A stretch of DNA of 64,000 bases from an uncultured Croceitalea sp. (GTDB lineage Bacteria; Bacteroidota; Bacteroidia; Flavobacteriales; Flavobacteriaceae), in contig CANLWK010000001.1 in the NCBI GenBank assembly GCA_947494805.1, positions 186,001-250,000 on the forward strand, read 5' to 3'. The notes beneath the pieces are model-generated. The model did not search any database and was not told the DNA's origin. It saw only the letters and a program-made list of their open reading frames with translations. This document shows positions 18,349 through 27,109 of this stretch, piece by piece. Both the position numbers and the translations under genes were made by a program. Numbering within the stretch: position 1 is the first letter of the stretch; each line of letters opens with the position of its first letter.

Positions 18349-19112
18349 TTCTTTGGGTTTAGTTCTTTTGCAATGATTTCTAAAATAGTCTCAATATCTT
18401 TCTTTAAAGATTCATAATACACCATATTGGTGGTTTTTGAAATACTTTGGTACAAGATCAAGTTGTTTTCGATGGGCATTGATTTGAACAACTGTTTCAC
18501 ATCGGCATTTGCGAATTCTGAATTTCCACTGACCTTATTGCCCACGGCTTCAAAAATTACCCGTAAGCTTATTTTTTCAGTGATGTAATCACCTAAATCG
18601 TTTCTTGAGGTAACCGCCCTGTTCTCTTGTCTTTGTATTTCTTTGAGCGTGTTTCCGAAAGAGGCGATACGTTGTCTGAGGTCTTGATCGCTCAGTTGTT
18701 TTAAATTGCCCGAACTGATAATATCGGTCTGGACCCCTGTTGACGGATTATAAAACACCTCGTACTTAAGAGCGCCACCAATAGTTTTGGCCACTTCTTT
18801 TGAGGATAACCGACCTAACTTTTCCTCCTCGAAAAATGAGAGCAGTTCATCTAGTTGTTTGACCAACCCCTCATTGAGTTTAATGGTCTCATTTAAGGCT
18901 TCCAGATTGGTTTCAAATTCAGATTTAAGGGCTTCTAAATAGGTTTTTTCAATCTTTCGTTCAGCATTTAAGGTGTTCCGATTATTGATCCAAAGTGCGA
19001 TCAGTATTCCAATGACCACCAGAATAATTTCACCAAGGGCATAGGTCAGGTATTTGCCCGTTTTGCCTTCGGACAACAGGTTTTGACGGATTTTTCGAAA
19101 AAATTTAATCAT
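18345..19112 (-). CDS. DUF6090-family membrane protein (copy 2 of 3)
   Basis: A 255-residue paralogue with the same N-terminal helix (IGILIALWINNRNTLNAERK region) and a long helical tail. Its extracytoplasmic half is diverged from the two flanking copies, with conserved charged heptads. No enzyme motif. Overlaps the gene upstream by eight bases and the one downstream by four. Function unknown. Confidence 0.8.
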   Translation of the reverse strand: MIKFFRKIRQNLLSEGKTGKYLTYALGEIILVVIGILIALWINNRNTLNAERKIEKTYLEALKSEFETNLEALNETIKLNEGLVKQLDELLSFFEEEKLGRLSSKEVAKTIGGALKYEVFYNPSTGVQTDIISSGNLKQLSDQDLRQRIASFGNTLKEIQRQENRAVTSRNDLGDYITEKISLRVIFEAVGNKVSGNSEFANADVKQLFKSMPIENNLILYQSISKTTNMVYYESLKKDIETILEIIAKELNPKK

Positions 19113-19863
19113 CCAATTTTTTTAGTTGTAGTTGTATTTCTTCTTCCACCTCTTGTGCCTTTTTTTTAATTTCTTGCCAACGCAGTACTTGCTCCCTATT
19201 GCTGCCAAACTTCAAAAGCAACATTTTCCAAAACTCCTTATTCGATTTAAGCGCAACTATATCAAGGCTTTTAAGGGTAGAAACTTTTTCGATGTTGAGA
19301 CCGAGCGAAGAAAAACCTTGCGGATTTAAATAGAGGGTCTCCACAAAAATGGGCGTAATGAGTTCATCGGTCAATTGCCTCGAAGTCTCATCATTTTCGT
19401 TCACTTTGGCATTTCTGTAGTAATCAAAAATGTTTTGACGCAGCGTTTCATTCTCGATATAGCTCATACGACCAGAAGATACTGCTTCATCAAAAACACC
19501 GCTGTTACTTCGAAAATAATTGTCAAATACAAATTCAAATGACTCTTGAACAAATGATTTTTTATCCACGTTATCAGGGGTTTGCAGTAATTGCACAAGG
19601 CTATCCAATTTACCAAGCCTGAGAATGGTTTCTTCGGTATTTGCATCAATTTGCTTGACGTCGAGTGCAATATCGTTTTTCAAGTTTGTCAATAGGGCGG
19701 CCTCTTGTTTTCGTTCTTTTTTGTACTCACTTTGATTGTCTATTTGCAATGCAATCAAGATACCGACCACCACAAGTAAGATTTCGCCAATAGCATATAG
19801 CGTATAGCTTTTGAATTTGTTCTCAGATAAAAGTTTTTGACGGAGCAAACCAAAGACTTTCAT
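19105..19863 (-). CDS. DUF6090-family membrane protein (copy 1 of 3)
   Basis: A 252-residue paralogue with the conserved membrane helix LLVVVGILIALQIDNQSEYKKERKQ near the start and a helical C-terminal half ending in Lys/Glu-rich coiled coil. The first of the DUF6090 trio, and 2 bases after the 183-residue membrane protein gene that leads the unit. Function unknown; single-pass topology with the long part outside the cytoplasm is inferred. Confidence 0.8.
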   Translation of the reverse strand: MKVFGLLRQKLLSENKFKSYTLYAIGEILLVVVGILIALQIDNQSEYKKERKQEAALLTNLKNDIALDVKQIDANTEETILRLGKLDSLVQLLQTPDNVDKKSFVQESFEFVFDNYFRSNSGVFDEAVSSGRMSYIENETLRQNIFDYYRNAKVNENDETSRQLTDELITPIFVETLYLNPQGFSSLGLNIEKVSTLKSLDIVALKSNKEFWKMLLLKFGSNREQVLRWQEIKKKAQEVEEEIQLQLKKLDD

Positions 19864-19865
19864 GA

Positions 19866-20417
19866 TTATCGCAATCGTTTTGGTTGGCTCTCATCGCTGT
19901 TTACCATCCACAGTTCATCTTCATAAATTGAGGTGTAAATAACTTCTACCGGAAAGGGGGCATCATCTTCAGGATTAATTTTTAAGTAACCAAAAACACT
20001 GTCCAAATTGCTAACAGGTAGCTCGTAAGTGAAAATTGAACGTTCTTCTTCTGGGGTCAATGTGGTGCCCTTGCCCAATACGGCATACTGTGATAAATGC
20101 CCGTAGGTAAGTAATTTAGGAAAGTAGGTCTCCAATAATTTTTTACTTTCAAGAGGGATGTTCTTACCATCATATTTGAAATAGATTGAATCAATGATTG
20201 CGGGCCCAAGACCTTTGTTCTCCAATACTTGTTGAAAGGTCACTATGGAATCATTACCTCCCTGGTTGGTGGTAAAATCAAGTCGGGGTTTGACTGAGAG
20301 CTTGCTTTGATCTCTCATAATATTGGTCTGATATATAAAGATAACAAGGGTGAGTAAGCTAATGAGCATGGCCGATACACCTAAAATCCGGTCGGTCTTG
20401 ATTTTTTTTAATTTCAT
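19866..20417 (-). CDS. Single-pass membrane protein heading the DUF6090 unit
   Basis: A 183-residue protein not recognised as a named family. A basic N-terminus precedes one membrane helix (about residues 14-31), and the rest (VKPRLDFTTNQGG onward) looks like a small beta-rich extracytoplasmic domain. It leads the DUF6090 trio with a two-base gap to the next gene, so it should belong to the same complex or pathway. ATG start; a 105-base space to the divergent gene above holds the likely promoter. Confidence 0.65.
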   Translation of the reverse strand: MKLKKIKTDRILGVSAMLISLLTLVIFIYQTNIMRDQSKLSVKPRLDFTTNQGGNDSIVTFQQVLENKGLGPAIIDSIYFKYDGKNIPLESKKLLETYFPKLLTYGHLSQYAVLGKGTTLTPEEERSIFTYELPVSNLDSVFGYLKINPEDDAPFPVEVIYTSIYEDELWMVNSDESQPKRLR

Positions 20418-20522
20418 AATGAGTTGGAACGGTTATTGTTTTAAAGGTAATAATTATTGATAAAGGGCAACAAGGTCTTTTATCACTCTGGCCAGTCATT
20501 AGTTGCGTAGTATCTTAGTAGT

Positions 20523-20933
20523 ATGAAAAAGCGAAAAAGTTGGTTTTGGAACATCATGATCGTTCTGGTAGTCGCTGGTTGTACTGCGGCATTCGTTTTG
20601 CATTACAAAAACTGGACGAAGTTTGAAGAAGGTAATTTTCAAGTGCTATCAGGTATCTACAGACAACGCGTTGCATTGACCGATATCGATAGTGTTGTTT
20701 GGGTCGATAAACTGCCTAAAATGGAACGTAAAAATGGGTTTTCATGGCTGGAAAAAGAGAAAGGGGTCTTCATGGACTCATTGACCCAAGCAGAAGTTCA
20801 TTTTTTCGTTGATGATCTGCACCAACAAAAAATCAAAGTAGTCTATCAAGATTCTATCAGATTATACCTGAATTTAAATGATAGTCTAGAAACCGTTGCT
20901 ACTTTTGAAAAATTGAAAAGCGCAATTGAATAG
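20523..20933 (+). CDS. Hypothetical membrane-anchored protein
   Basis: A 136-residue protein with a basic N-terminus (KKRKSW) and a hydrophobic helix (about 8-26) containing VAGC; the Cys could be a lipobox, but hydrophobic residues continue after it, so a simple membrane anchor is more likely. The rest shows alternating strand-like residues with no recognised motif. It lies 24 bases before a DUF2141 gene on the same strand and probably shares its transcript. Confidence 0.55.
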   Translation: MKKRKSWFWNIMIVLVVAGCTAAFVLHYKNWTKFEEGNFQVLSGIYRQRVALTDIDSVVWVDKLPKMERKNGFSWLEKEKGVFMDSLTQAEVHFFVDDLHQQKIKVVYQDSIRLYLNLNDSLETVATFEKLKSAIE

Positions 20934-20957
20934 CAATAATTTTTAAACAAGGTGTAC

Positions 20958-21365
20958 ATGAGGTATTTGATGATTGTTTTTTTGTTGGTTTCGTTTTATG
21001 GTCTTTCACAAAACCAAATCGCTGTCGAAGTTCAAAATGTACCTAACGCCAGCGGTAAAATAAGTGTTGCGCTTTATGACGATGCCGACAGTTTTTTAGA
21101 ATTTGATCAAGTGTTTTCTTCAGGTTCGTCAAAGGCGGTTCAGGGTACCACTACGGTCATGCTAAAAAACATTCCTGATGGTACGTACGCGATAGCACTG
21201 TTTTACGATAAAAATGGAAATGACGAACTAGATACCAATTGGTTAGGTATCCCAAAAGAGAAAGTGGCGTTTTCAAAGGCCAAAATGAAGACGTTTGGAC
21301 CACCAAAATTTAAAGAGTGTGCTTTTGAGTTAAAAACGGATAAAAAGGTGGTGATTTCTTTATAA
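20958..21365 (+). CDS. Secreted DUF2141 domain protein
   Basis: A 135-residue exported protein with signal peptide (about 1-17, ending near YGLSQ) and a beta-sandwich of the DUF2141 type: IAVEVQNVPNASGKISVALYDD near the start, then NIPDGTYAIALFYDKNGNDELDTNWLGIPKE, the most conserved family segment. ATG at 20958 is preferred to a GTG two codons upstream because it gives a normal signal peptide. Role unknown; the family is common in the Bacteroidota periplasm. Confidence 0.75.
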   Translation: MRYLMIVFLLVSFYGLSQNQIAVEVQNVPNASGKISVALYDDADSFLEFDQVFSSGSSKAVQGTTTVMLKNIPDGTYAIALFYDKNGNDELDTNWLGIPKEKVAFSKAKMKTFGPPKFKECAFELKTDKKVVISL

Positions 21366-21425
21366 AGGCTTATCACCATTGTCATATCCAAAAAAAACTT
21401 TAGTAATCTTAATGTGCGATTACAG

Positions 21426-21454
21426 AACAGGATGCATTATACATGCACCCTGTT
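21426..21454. terminator. Hairpin between convergent genes, possible bidirectional terminator
   Basis: AACAGG and CCTGTT close an extended stem with TGCAT/ATGCA inside and one mismatched pair; the loop is TATAC. It lies between the convergent DUF2141 and DUF4097 genes. There is no long T tract next to the stem (only a TTTTT about 12 bases later), so termination is uncertain. Confidence 0.4.
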
Positions 21455-21475
21455 ACTTACAATGTTTTTAGATCT

Positions 21476-22192
21476 TCATTGCCTTAAATACATATTTCCG
21501 TTTATGGTATTCAATTTTAGTCGGTTATCAAAATCAATACCATCACTTTCCACTTTTTGTCCCACATGTCGATCATGGGCGACTACCTTTATTTTTTCAT
21601 CGGCATAGATATCGCCGTGTATGGTCTCGGCAACGAATCGCGCGTTTGATACTTTTAGGTCAATCTCGCCATTGATGGTACTTAAGTCTAGTTTACCGTT
21701 ATAATTTTTGATGTCAATATCACCATTGATAAGATCGGCCTTAAAATCACCTTCAATGACTTCTGATTTTAAGTTGCCATTAATACTTGATACCTTAAAA
21801 TGGGCATCTTTGGGCACGTAAAGCACATAATTGAATCGGCACAGGTCGCCTGAATTGTACCAATACCTTTTGTTGTTCGGATAGTTTTTTCGACCATGCT
21901 CTTGCATGGCTTTGAATACGGGCTCCGCTTCTTCCTCAATAGTGATATAACCATCTGAAGTTTTGAAATCAACGTTGTATTTGTCAATAAACTGCTCTTC
22001 GTCAATCTCAATAGTGGCCTTAAAATAAACGTTTGTTTTGTCCCACGTCTTAACTTCGATGTTCCGTGCAAACTTTACATCAAGTTCAATGTACTGATCG
22101 TTATAGTCAAAATTCTTTTCTATAATTTTTTGGGCCGTAAGGTTCATAAGGCAAAGTAAGCCCACCAAACCAAGGGAGATGTTTTTTTTCAT
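21476..22192 (-). CDS. DUF4097-type beta-repeat secreted protein
   Basis: A 238-residue exported protein with signal peptide (about 1-20) and repeated short beta turns (GDIDIKNYNGKLDLSTINGEIDLKVSN) characteristic of DUF4097, a right-handed beta-helix-like fold. Function unknown. It is last in the sigma-factor/anti-sigma/DUF4097 set and 20 bases after a second DUF4097 gene. The arrangement implies envelope-linked function governed by the ECF sigma factor at 23809. Confidence 0.7.
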   Translation of the reverse strand: MKKNISLGLVGLLCLMNLTAQKIIEKNFDYNDQYIELDVKFARNIEVKTWDKTNVYFKATIEIDEEQFIDKYNVDFKTSDGYITIEEEAEPVFKAMQEHGRKNYPNNKRYWYNSGDLCRFNYVLYVPKDAHFKVSSINGNLKSEVIEGDFKADLINGDIDIKNYNGKLDLSTINGEIDLKVSNARFVAETIHGDIYADEKIKVVAHDRHVGQKVESDGIDFDNRLKLNTINGNMYLRQ

Positions 22193-22212
22193 GACTGTTC
22201 GTTTTTAGGATG

Positions 22213-22965
22213 CTATTTTTTTCTTAGGTAAATAGTGCCGTTTGTTGATTTTAGTCTGATTTTTGCGCCTCCACCGTTGATGGCACCTTTGATATTTTTG
22301 CCCGAAACCGATTTAAGACCATCTTTGTCAGGTCTGGCAAGGTCAAAGTTTGTGTAGATTTCGCCGTTCCAAGATGCCAGTTCTAAATTGGCAGGGGTAC
22401 TTTCTGGAAGCGTAACATCAATTTCACCATTTGTGGTCCTGATGACAATGGGACTATCTTTTGCCACTTTGTCAAACTCTACTGAAATAGATTCATTTAG
22501 GGAATAGGCCGTGAGGGGGCCAGATATATTGTACACTTGCAACCCACCGTTAAGATTGGCGTTCGCCTCAACTTCACCTGAAAAACCGTCAATGATGATA
22601 TCACCGTGCCATGAGTTGGTCACCGAAACATTTTGGGTTTTTGGGAGGTACACCTCAGCATTTTCTGACTTTCGCAAGTTCTTTACGATTAAGGTGTTGC
22701 CATCTTGTACCACACTGAACCCGACATCGGTATTGTCGGTACCACCGGCTCCAACAAGTCTGAGACCCTTTGCTTTCTGAGACCTTTGACGCATGCCCGA
22801 TACTTTGATGAGCAGCTCGTTCTTATCGTGCGTCTTAACGCTAATGCCCGATTTGGTGTCGATTTTGACCCATTCGATTCCACTTAACGATTTTGAATAG
22901 TCTGATTGCGCATTTACTGTAATTGCAAGTACACATGTGATTAAAAATAAGGTTACTTTTTTCAT
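22213..22965 (-). CDS. DUF4097-type beta-repeat secreted protein
   Basis: A 250-residue secreted protein with signal peptide (about 1-19, AVNAQ cleavage) and DUF4097-like strand repeats (SWHGDIIIDGFSGEVEANANL and TTNGEIDVTLPES). Paralogue of the next gene downstream; both end with the same xGxIYLRxx tail. The function is not known. Forty-three bases after the anti-sigma gene, on the same strand. Confidence 0.7.
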   Translation of the reverse strand: MKKVTLFLITCVLAITVNAQSDYSKSLSGIEWVKIDTKSGISVKTHDKNELLIKVSGMRQRSQKAKGLRLVGAGGTDNTDVGFSVVQDGNTLIVKNLRKSENAEVYLPKTQNVSVTNSWHGDIIIDGFSGEVEANANLNGGLQVYNISGPLTAYSLNESISVEFDKVAKDSPIVIRTTNGEIDVTLPESTPANLELASWNGEIYTNFDLARPDKDGLKSVSGKNIKGAINGGGAKIRLKSTNGTIYLRKK

Positions 22966-23008
22966 GATTTTCGCTTTTTGATGACGGGTATTGGCCCGAC
23001 AAAGATTT

Positions 23009-23806
23009 TTATATGATTTCTAATAATACTTGATTAATCTGTTCTTTTACAAAGGGTTGTGTATCCTCTTGTTTCAAAAGTTTCTTCATAGGCTCAACGG
23101 CCTTTTTTTCTTGGGTTTTAACTAAATTCTGAATGATGGCTATTTGCACGCTAGGGTCTTTTTCTTGACCTAAAGCCTTTATGAACGCTGTCTTTACCGA
23201 GGCTGCATTGGCAAATTTTGAGAGCGCTTCCACCGCAGTCAGCCTTACATTCGTATTTTCATCGTGCAGCATGCGCTCTGTTAAGGCATCTACTATGGCT
23301 TCATCGGGTTCTTCAAAATCTTCAATGAACTGTACCCCTTGAATTCGTTTGCTTGCTGATTGGTTTTGCATTAATGATATCATAGTGGTTTGCTTCAATT
23401 GAAGGCTTTCATTTTCAATAAGGGCAATTGTTTTTTGCGCCTCTTTGTTTTGCGCATAGCGCCCCGTCATAAAGGCCGTTAGCAACACTGCAATACTGGC
23501 GGCTACTTTTAGGGGAACTGAAAACCAACTTCGTTTTTTGCCGTTTCTTTCTGCACCGATGGAAACTACTTTTACCGATTTTTGCTTTTCTTCTTCTAAA
23601 AGTTGTAAAAAACCTTGTTCTAGGTTTTTAGAGGGGGTTTGAAAAACTTCTTCATCGAATGAAGTATATAGTTTCCGGTACTCATCCAATTCCTTTTGAC
23701 AAGCTTCGCATGTTGCTAGGTACTTTTCAAAACTGCTTTTCTCTGTATCGCTAAGATTTCCTTCTAAATAATCAGGAATCAACTTTTCAAACTGTTCTTT
23801 GTCCAT
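23009..23806 (-). CDS. Anti-sigma factor with HEAT-repeat C-terminus
   Basis: A 265-residue membrane protein: N-terminal anti-sigma (zf-HC2-like) region (about 1-45), one membrane helix near residues 92-115, and a C-terminal HEAT-type helical repeat (about 155-262). The zinc site reads YLATCEAC: both Cys are present, but the usual His four residues before the first Cys is Tyr, so zinc binding may be changed. It should hold the partner ECF sigma factor at the membrane; the HEAT region probably senses a protein partner outside the cytoplasm (inference). Three bases after the sigma gene. Confidence 0.78.
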   Translation of the reverse strand: MDKEQFEKLIPDYLEGNLSDTEKSSFEKYLATCEACQKELDEYRKLYTSFDEEVFQTPSKNLEQGFLQLLEEEKQKSVKVVSIGAERNGKKRSWFSVPLKVAASIAVLLTAFMTGRYAQNKEAQKTIALIENESLQLKQTTMISLMQNQSASKRIQGVQFIEDFEEPDEAIVDALTERMLHDENTNVRLTAVEALSKFANAASVKTAFIKALGQEKDPSVQIAIIQNLVKTQEKKAVEPMKKLLKQEDTQPFVKEQINQVLLEII

Positions 23807-23808
23807 AG

Positions 23809-24324
23809 CTAAATACTTTCTAAATAGATTGTTTTCAATTTTTTCAATGCCCGGCTTACTTTGGTTTTGACCGCTCCGGGGGTACTGTCCATGATTTCTG
23901 CCAATTCATTGTATTTGATTTCATGAAACTTGTGCATTACAATTACTTCACGATCTGAAGCTTCAAGCTTGCTCAATGCCAGTTGCAGTTGAGAATAGTC
24001 CTCAGTAGGGCTCGCGTCGGTAACTTTGTGCTGTATTGTTTCTATGTCATCATATTTTTCTTTGTTTCTTGTAAAATGTGTGTTCAAGCTATTGCGTGCT
24101 ATAGTGAACAGCCACGATACAAACTTTCCGTTCTTGTATGATGAGCGATACTTTATAACCTTGTAAAAGACATCTTGTGTTAAGTCTTCACTTAACATCT
24201 TATCTCCGCACATTTTGTACAGAAAGTTGTAAATGTGAAGATGGTGCCTATCAAAAAGTACCTTGAGCATGTCTAAATTGCCCTCGGCCACTTGCGCCAT
24301 CAATAGTTCATCGGTTGTTTTCAA
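23809..24324 (-). CDS. ECF-type RNA polymerase sigma factor
   Basis: A 171-residue sigma-70 family factor with region 2 (LSEDLTQDVFYKVIKYRSSY, about 48-67) and region 4 (ASDREVIVMHKFHEIKYNELAEIM, about 116-140, with helix-turn-helix DSTPGAVKTKVSRALKKL). It directs transcription of an envelope-stress or similar regulon; the DUF4097 pair is the nearest candidate target. The start ATG lies 120 bases from the feo-associated small gene. Co-expressed with its anti-sigma, three bases apart. Confidence 0.85.
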   Translation of the reverse strand: MKTTDELLMAQVAEGNLDMLKVLFDRHHLHIYNFLYKMCGDKMLSEDLTQDVFYKVIKYRSSYKNGKFVSWLFTIARNSLNTHFTRNKEKYDDIETIQHKVTDASPTEDYSQLQLALSKLEASDREVIVMHKFHEIKYNELAEIMDSTPGAVKTKVSRALKKLKTIYLESI

Positions 24325-24445
24325 CGTTGGCTTCTTAGTTGTTGTTTATCTTATATAGTCAGAAAAGTACAAAAGGTTACAGAGGGGAAGAAAAAAATAA
24401 AAAAAAGTAAAATGGACAACGAATAAGATGAAAAAGGAAGTGTAC

Positions 24446-24586
24446 TTAAGCGCAACCGCATTCATCATTGCCACAGCTCGTACTCGATTTTTTTGTAGAA
24501 GAGAACAGCGATTTGGGCAGCAAGAATTTTTTGACCAGATAACCAATCGCCAAAGACAAAATGATATAAACACCAACTTCTTGCAT
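24446..24586 (-). CDS. FeoB-associated Cys-rich membrane mini-protein
   Basis: A 46-residue protein encoded just after feoB (two bases apart). It has a single membrane helix (VGVYIILSLAIGYLVKKF, about 4-21) and a Cys-containing tail ending CGNDECGCA. This matches the small FeoB-associated Cys-rich proteins known in many bacteria, thought to assist Fe(II) import through FeoB. ATG at 24586. It is short enough to be missed by standard annotation. Confidence 0.8.
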   Translation of the reverse strand: MQEVGVYIILSLAIGYLVKKFLLPKSLFSSTKKSSTSCGNDECGCA

Positions 24587-24588
24587 CA

Positions 24589-26808
24589 CTATTTTAAGAT
24601 TTGAAAAGCTGTTAACGCTACAAGATAAGCAAATACACTCATAAAGGCTAGCTGTAAAAGGGGCCATTTCCAACTATTGGTCTCTCGTTTGACGATTGCC
24701 AAAGTACTCATACACTGCATAGCAAATGCATAAAAAAGCATTAATGAAATTCCCGAAGCAAGGTTGAAGAGCGGCTTTTTTCCGGTGGAATCAAGTTCTG
24801 CGGCCATTCGGTTTTTGATGGTTTCTGTCTCTTCGGCGTCATTGCCAACGCTATAGATAGTGGCAAGGGTGCCTACAAATACCTCTCGTGCCGCAAAAGA
24901 GGTCAATACTGCAATACCAATTTTCCAGTCATAGCCCAATGGTCTTACAATGGGTTCAATGGCTTTTCCGGCATAGCCCATAAAAGAGTGTTCCAATTTA
25001 TAACTGGCTATTTCTTGGTCGATGGCCTTTTTGGTCAAAAGCTCCTTTACGACCAAAAGCGAATCTTTTGCAGCCGCCAAAACATTTGTGTCGGGCGTGT
25101 CTTTATAAGCAATGAGGTTGTTATTGATATAGTTTTTGCTATAATTGTTCAACCCCTGGTTCTCTATTCTTTGGGTAACGATCTCTTCGGCGTTCTTAAA
25201 TTCATTTGAAATACCGTTTGAACCCAAGAACCAAAGGATAATGGCTATGGCCAAAATAATTTTACCCGCCCCAAAAACGAAGCTTTTGGTTTTTTCGACA
25301 ACGGTGTAAAAGACATTTTTTAAAAGCGGCATGCGATAGGTCGGCATTTCAATCATAAAGAAAGAACGACTTCTTATTTTCAAGACCTTGCTCAAGACCG
25401 TTGCTGAAGCTATGGCCATACCAAAGCCCAAAATGTATAAGAGCATTAGGGTTAGGGCCTGGTAACTCAAGCCTATAAATCGTCCTTCAGGAATCACCAG
25501 GGCAATCAAAATGAGGTAAACGGGCAAACGTGCCGAACAAGTTGTAAAAGGTACCACCAAAATGGTAATGAGACGTTCTTTCCAGTTTTCAATGGTACGG
25601 GTTGCCATAACTGCCGGAATCGCACATGCCGTACCTGAAATCAAGGGAACAACGCTTTTTCCGCTAAGACCAAAAGGCCGCATCAGCTTGTCCATCAAAA
25701 AGACTACCCTGCTCATGTAACCTGATTCTTCGAGCAAAGCGATGAACAAAAAGAGAAATGCAATTTGCGGAACAAATATGATGATGCCACCGATGCCCGC
25801 CAAGATTCCTTCAGCCAACAGATCGGTAAGCACACCGGGTGGCAGGGTATTTTTAATCCATTCACCGGCTACGGCAAATTGCTCATCCATAAAATCAGAG
25901 GGATAGGAACTCCATTCAAAAATTGCTTGAAAAATGAGCAACAAAATGGCAAAGAAAATAAGATAACCAAAGACCTTGTGCGTCAAGACCTTATCTAAAG
26001 AAGCCCTGAACCCCTTTGCAGAAGCCAAGTCAACCTTGTAGGCTTCTTTTAAAACTCCATTGATAAATTGATAGCGAAGCACGGTCTCTCGGTGCTGTAA
26101 TTTTTTAAGCTCACCCTTTGATTTGGTAGCAAAAGAAGAAGCGTCTTGAATCCTCTTTTTTTCAATGGACATAAAATTGACATCCTGCGTGATAACCAAC
26201 CAAAGCTTGTAGACATCTTCATCAGGAAATGCCTTTTGTAGCCGTTCAAAATAGTCTGGAGCTATTTTAGAGGTATCCAGGTTAGGTGTCACAGGAAGGC
26301 TCTTGTAATCTGCGATCAATTGTTTGATACGCTCCACACCAATTTTCTTTCGTGTACTGACCAGGGCAATTTTGGTCTGTAGCTTTTCTTCGAGCAGGGT
26401 AACGTCTATCGAAATACCTTTACGAGACATTCTGTCGGCCATATTGATGACCAGTATAGATGGTATTTTTAAATCTTTTATTTGTGTGAACAAAAGCAAG
26501 TTTCGCTTGAGGTTCTCAACGTCGGTAATGACTACGGCAACATCAGGAAAATCTTTGTCGTTTTTGTTCAGTAATAATTCGACCACCACGCTTTCATCCA
26601 ATGATGTGGTATTCAAACTGTAGGTGCCGGGCAAATCTAAAATATGGGCCTTAACACCGCGTGGAAGTTTGCAGATACCTTCTTTTTTCTCTACAGTGAT
26701 ACCAGGATAGTTGCCAACCTTTTGATTGAGACCAGTTAGCTGGTTAAAAACTGAAGTTTTACCCGTATTGGGGTTGCCTATGAGTGCTACATTAATACTT
26801 TTACTCAT
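24589..26808 (-). CDS. feoB: Ferrous iron transporter FeoB
   Basis: Inner-membrane Fe(II) permease of 739 residues. The G domain is at the N-terminus: GNPNTGKTS (11-19), DLPGTYSL (G3), NMAD (G4). It is followed by two Gate domains with about eight helices (CAIPAVMATRTIENWKERL is a conserved FeoB gate segment) and C-terminal helices. Imports ferrous iron, usually under low oxygen, with FeoA. Overlaps feoA by four bases and the Cys-rich mini-gene by none (two-base gap), forming a single operon. Confidence 0.95.
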   Translation of the reverse strand: MSKSINVALIGNPNTGKTSVFNQLTGLNQKVGNYPGITVEKKEGICKLPRGVKAHILDLPGTYSLNTTSLDESVVVELLLNKNDKDFPDVAVVITDVENLKRNLLLFTQIKDLKIPSILVINMADRMSRKGISIDVTLLEEKLQTKIALVSTRKKIGVERIKQLIADYKSLPVTPNLDTSKIAPDYFERLQKAFPDEDVYKLWLVITQDVNFMSIEKKRIQDASSFATKSKGELKKLQHRETVLRYQFINGVLKEAYKVDLASAKGFRASLDKVLTHKVFGYLIFFAILLLIFQAIFEWSSYPSDFMDEQFAVAGEWIKNTLPPGVLTDLLAEGILAGIGGIIIFVPQIAFLFLFIALLEESGYMSRVVFLMDKLMRPFGLSGKSVVPLISGTACAIPAVMATRTIENWKERLITILVVPFTTCSARLPVYLILIALVIPEGRFIGLSYQALTLMLLYILGFGMAIASATVLSKVLKIRSRSFFMIEMPTYRMPLLKNVFYTVVEKTKSFVFGAGKIILAIAIILWFLGSNGISNEFKNAEEIVTQRIENQGLNNYSKNYINNNLIAYKDTPDTNVLAAAKDSLLVVKELLTKKAIDQEIASYKLEHSFMGYAGKAIEPIVRPLGYDWKIGIAVLTSFAAREVFVGTLATIYSVGNDAEETETIKNRMAAELDSTGKKPLFNLASGISLMLFYAFAMQCMSTLAIVKRETNSWKWPLLQLAFMSVFAYLVALTAFQILK

Positions 26809-27044
26809 ATGGTGGAGACGTCTTCAATATCAATCTCGATTTGTTTGGCCATGGACCGTCGAATGGCAATGTGTGAACCATTGACATTAATATAAATGGG
26901 ATCGGCGAGCGGGGCAATTTGTACCAGTTCAATACTGTTGCCCGGTAGGCAGCCCATTTCCAATAATTTTACGGGAAGACGGTTTTCGGCAAAATCTTTA
27001 ATGATACCACGCTGACCAAATTTAAGTTCCGCAACAGTTGCCAA
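26805..27044 (-). CDS. feoA: Ferrous iron transport protein FeoA
   Basis: A 79-residue SH3-like cytoplasmic accessory of FeoB. Sequence hallmarks: GQRGIIKDF, LEMGCLPGNSIELV and HIAIRRSMAKQIEI. Overlaps feoB by four bases. No ATG is available in frame before a stop, so the start is TTG at 27044. Upstream, TTTAGATTGATTTTAA (27054-27069) resembles the DtxR-type palindrome seen at 6049, but the right arm is poor; iron control is plausible yet unproven. Confidence 0.9.
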   Translation of the reverse strand: MATVAELKFGQRGIIKDFAENRLPVKLLEMGCLPGNSIELVQIAPLADPIYINVNGSHIAIRRSMAKQIEIDIEDVSTI

Positions 27045-27109
27045 TATCTCTTATTTAGATTGATTTTAATTAAAAGCAAATGTAGTTTAAAAAAGTGAAA
27101 CGGCTTATG

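Noticed and set aside
24346-24576. Minus-strand frame with several Cys overlapping the feo-linked mini-gene
   Set aside because: It lies in another frame of the Cys-rich mini-protein gene, begins without context and shows no protein motif.
27054-27069. Iron-type operator TTTAGATTGATTTTAA before feoA
   Set aside because: Left arm matches the DtxR-type site but right arm TTTTAA pairs poorly; kept only as a remark.
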